A DNA stretch of 64,000 bases from Sphingobacterium sp. HMA12 (GTDB lineage Bacteria; Bacteroidota; Bacteroidia; Sphingobacteriales; Sphingobacteriaceae). The notes beneath the pieces are model-generated. The model did no database searches. It was not told the origin of the DNA and worked only from the letters and a program-made list of their open reading frames with translations. The stretch spans positions 62,001-126,000 of the forward strand of contig NZ_BEYR01000001.1 of assembly GCF_002933815.1 (NCBI RefSeq), given 5' to 3'. The position numbers and the translations under genes were made by a program. Below are positions 62,491 through 64,000 of this stretch, one piece after another; positions within the stretch are counted from its first letter, which is position 1, and each line of letters starts with the position of its first letter.

Positions 62491-64000
62491 ATGAATTATT
62501 TCGATGAACTTACTTCCCTACTAAATGAAGAACAGCAATATGATAAGGTGCAGCATGAGGCAATATTATTGCAAAGCAGTTTAAATGAAAGAAGAATGCA
62601 GGGGGTGACCTGGTTTCCTATTCAGATCATAGATAGTGAACTGGGGCGGGGAGATTATTTGTCAGTTAATTTGAAAAAAACAAATCAGCTCGATGTAGAT
62701 CATCGATTCCGTTTTGGTATGCCTGTTTCTCTATTTTCAAACCATGACCCAAAGGCGGACAGGATAAATGGTATTATATCTTCGGTCAATAAGGAAATTA
62801 TGCGCATTTCCTTTCGTGTAGATGAACTGCCGGATTGGAGCAGAAGGGGGAAACTCGGTGTGGACTTATTATTTGACGAGCATTCATACCGCGAGATGGC
62901 CAATGCGTTGCGACAGGCAAAGGAACTCGCAGCTGACCCACGACGTGGTAAATTGATTAGAAAGCTTATTGGCGCGGAACAATTATATACAGAAGAAAAA
63001 GAATTATTTTTTGAGCATCCAGACCTCAATGACGGCCAGAATAAGGCGGTTCAGCGGGTCTTAGACACAACAGACATAGCGCTTTTACATGGCCCTCCCG
63101 GGACGGGGAAAACGACCACATTGATAAAGGCAATAGCGACGTTGCTAAAGAGTAATAACAAGCAGATACTGGTTGTAGCACCGAGCAATACTGCGGTTGA
63201 TCTATTGACTGAGCGTTTGGATGCTGCGGGGATATCCGTTACACGAATCGGTAATCCCGTTAAAGTATCTGAACACCTACAGGAGTTGACCCTTGATAAC
63301 AAAATAGAGTGCCACAAGGCAAATAAGGATATAAAGTCGTTGCAAAAGCAAGTTAGAACCTATACCGATATGGCCCAGAAATATAAACGTAATTTTGGTA
63401 AGGCCGAACGGGAGCAAAGGAAAGCATTGTTTGATGAGGCTTACAGAATTCGAAAAGATGTGGATAAGATTCAGGATTTTATCGTGGCTGATATCCTCGA
63501 TCGCTCTCAGGTAATAACGGCGACGCTTGTAGGGGCAAATCAAGATATCATCCGAAGTCGGTCATATGAGACGGTTGTTATTGATGAGGCAGGACAGGCG
63601 CTGGAGCCTGCCTGTTGGATTCCGATATTAAAGGCCGATAAATTGGTGTTGGCTGGGGATCATTGCCAGCTTTCGCCAACAGTGAAATCAAATAATGGAA
63701 TGAACAATAAGCTTAGCAATACGCTTTTTGAGAAACTTGTCAATCTTTATCCCCAAGCAGTTTCGTTGCTCGATACCCAATATCGGATGAATGAACAGAT
63801 CATGAATTATCCTTCCTCAGCTCTATATGGAGGTCTGTTGAAGGCTGATCGTTCAGTGGCGCATTGGACAATCGCAAACGATTCGGAACCGATCGTATAT
63901 ATTGATACTGCTGGGGCAGGATTTGAAGAAACGGAAAGTGATGGGGCGATCTGTAATCTCGGGGAGGCCCGTTTTCTGAAATCTCATTTAAAGACAGCTA
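62491..64000 (+). CDS. Superfamily 1 helicase (IGHMBP2/DNA2-NAM7-like), 3' end cut
   Basis: The first 503 codons are visible, from ATG 62491. A N-terminal region of about 190 residues (MNYFDELTSLLNEEQQYD) precedes the helicase core: Walker A ALLHGPPGTGKTTTLIKA (about 200-217), motif Ia VVAPSNTAVDLL, and Walker B ETVVIDEAGQALEP, followed by VLAGDHCQLSPTV (motif III) and LDTQYRMNEQIMNYPS (motif IV). This is the AAA_11/AAA_12 type that unwinds DNA or RNA. The C-terminus is outside the window. Confidence 0.93.
   Translation, partial: MNYFDELTSLLNEEQQYDKVQHEAILLQSSLNERRMQGVTWFPIQIIDSELGRGDYLSVNLKKTNQLDVDHRFRFGMPVSLFSNHDPKADRINGIISSVNKEIMRISFRVDELPDWSRRGKLGVDLLFDEHSYREMANALRQAKELAADPRRGKLIRKLIGAEQLYTEEKELFFEHPDLNDGQNKAVQRVLDTTDIALLHGPPGTGKTTTLIKAIATLLKSNNKQILVVAPSNTAVDLLTERLDAAGISVTRIGNPVKVSEHLQELTLDNKIECHKANKDIKSLQKQVRTYTDMAQKYKRNFGKAEREQRKALFDEAYRIRKDVDKIQDFIVADILDRSQVITATLVGANQDIIRSRSYETVVIDEAGQALEPACWIPILKADKLVLAGDHCQLSPTVKSNNGMNNKLSNTLFEKLVNLYPQAVSLLDTQYRMNEQIMNYPSSALYGGLLKADRSVAHWTIANDSEPIVYIDTAGAGFEETESDGAICNLGEARFLKSHLKTA

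Overview
The window looks like chromosomal DNA from a Bacteroidota member of the Sphingobacteriaceae, most likely Sphingobacterium. The reasons are the low GC content, start sites without Shine-Dalgarno sequences, promoters of the Bacteroidota type (about TTTG, 18-19 bp, TAnnTTTG), and family-typical genes: paired lipid acyltransferases, DUF3857 proteins, a gluconate-dehydrogenase-like GMC pair, a short arginine decarboxylase and a subclass B1 metallo-beta-lactamase. The genus is an inference from gene content. I see no phage, insertion sequence, CRISPR array or plasmid gene; it reads as core and near-core chromosome. || Layout. 0-4.4 kb: end of uppS, nadK and a CBS/ACT protein (minus), then a two-gene acyl-amino-acid lipid pair (plus). 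4.4-8.2 kb: glycerol operon glpD-glpK-glpF (minus). 8.6-15.2 kb: secreted thioredoxin, divergent speA/argS, an oxidoreductase and a HI0933-type flavoprotein. 15.3-18.4 kb: WYL regulator, RNase P RNA and an orphan sigma-54 response regulator. 18.5-28 kb: HAD phosphatase, two DUF3857 proteins, an OmpA lipoprotein and the GMC oxidoreductase pair. 28-33 kb: an ABC-F ATPase with a structured leader and a sigma-54 two-component pair. 33-39.7 kb: a degenerate 11-bp repeat array, membrane and hypothetical proteins, and a frameshifted L,D-transpeptidase. || 39.7-48.9 kb is a tyrosine island: tyrS, phenylalanine hydroxylase (makes Tyr), an amino-acid dehydrogenase, hpd, hmgA and fahA (degrade Tyr). tyrS is preceded by what reads as a complete classical attenuator: promoter, 28-codon leader with tandem Tyr codons, antiterminator and terminator. 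48.9-49.5 kb holds three copies of a hairpin element whose stems differ in sequence but stay paired, whose loop and 3' tail are conserved, and which each end in a start codon with a micro-ORF. || 49.7-53.3 kb: a tight three-gene set (N-formylglutamate amidohydrolase-like, DUF1704/QEGLA metallopeptidase, ATP-grasp ligase) that looks like an uncharacterised peptide or amide pathway. 53.5-64 kb: lipoate ligase, Tam-like methyltransferase, YbaK, a PolX/PHP protein with a degenerate polymerase site, FemAB-like transferase, Omp85-like protein, NTF2-like protein, tRNA-Ala(GGC), B1 beta-lactamase, cupin and the start of a superfamily 1 helicase. || The most promising items are the tyrS attenuator, the triple hairpin elements, the ABC-F leader, the 11-bp repeat arrays and the DUF1704 triad.
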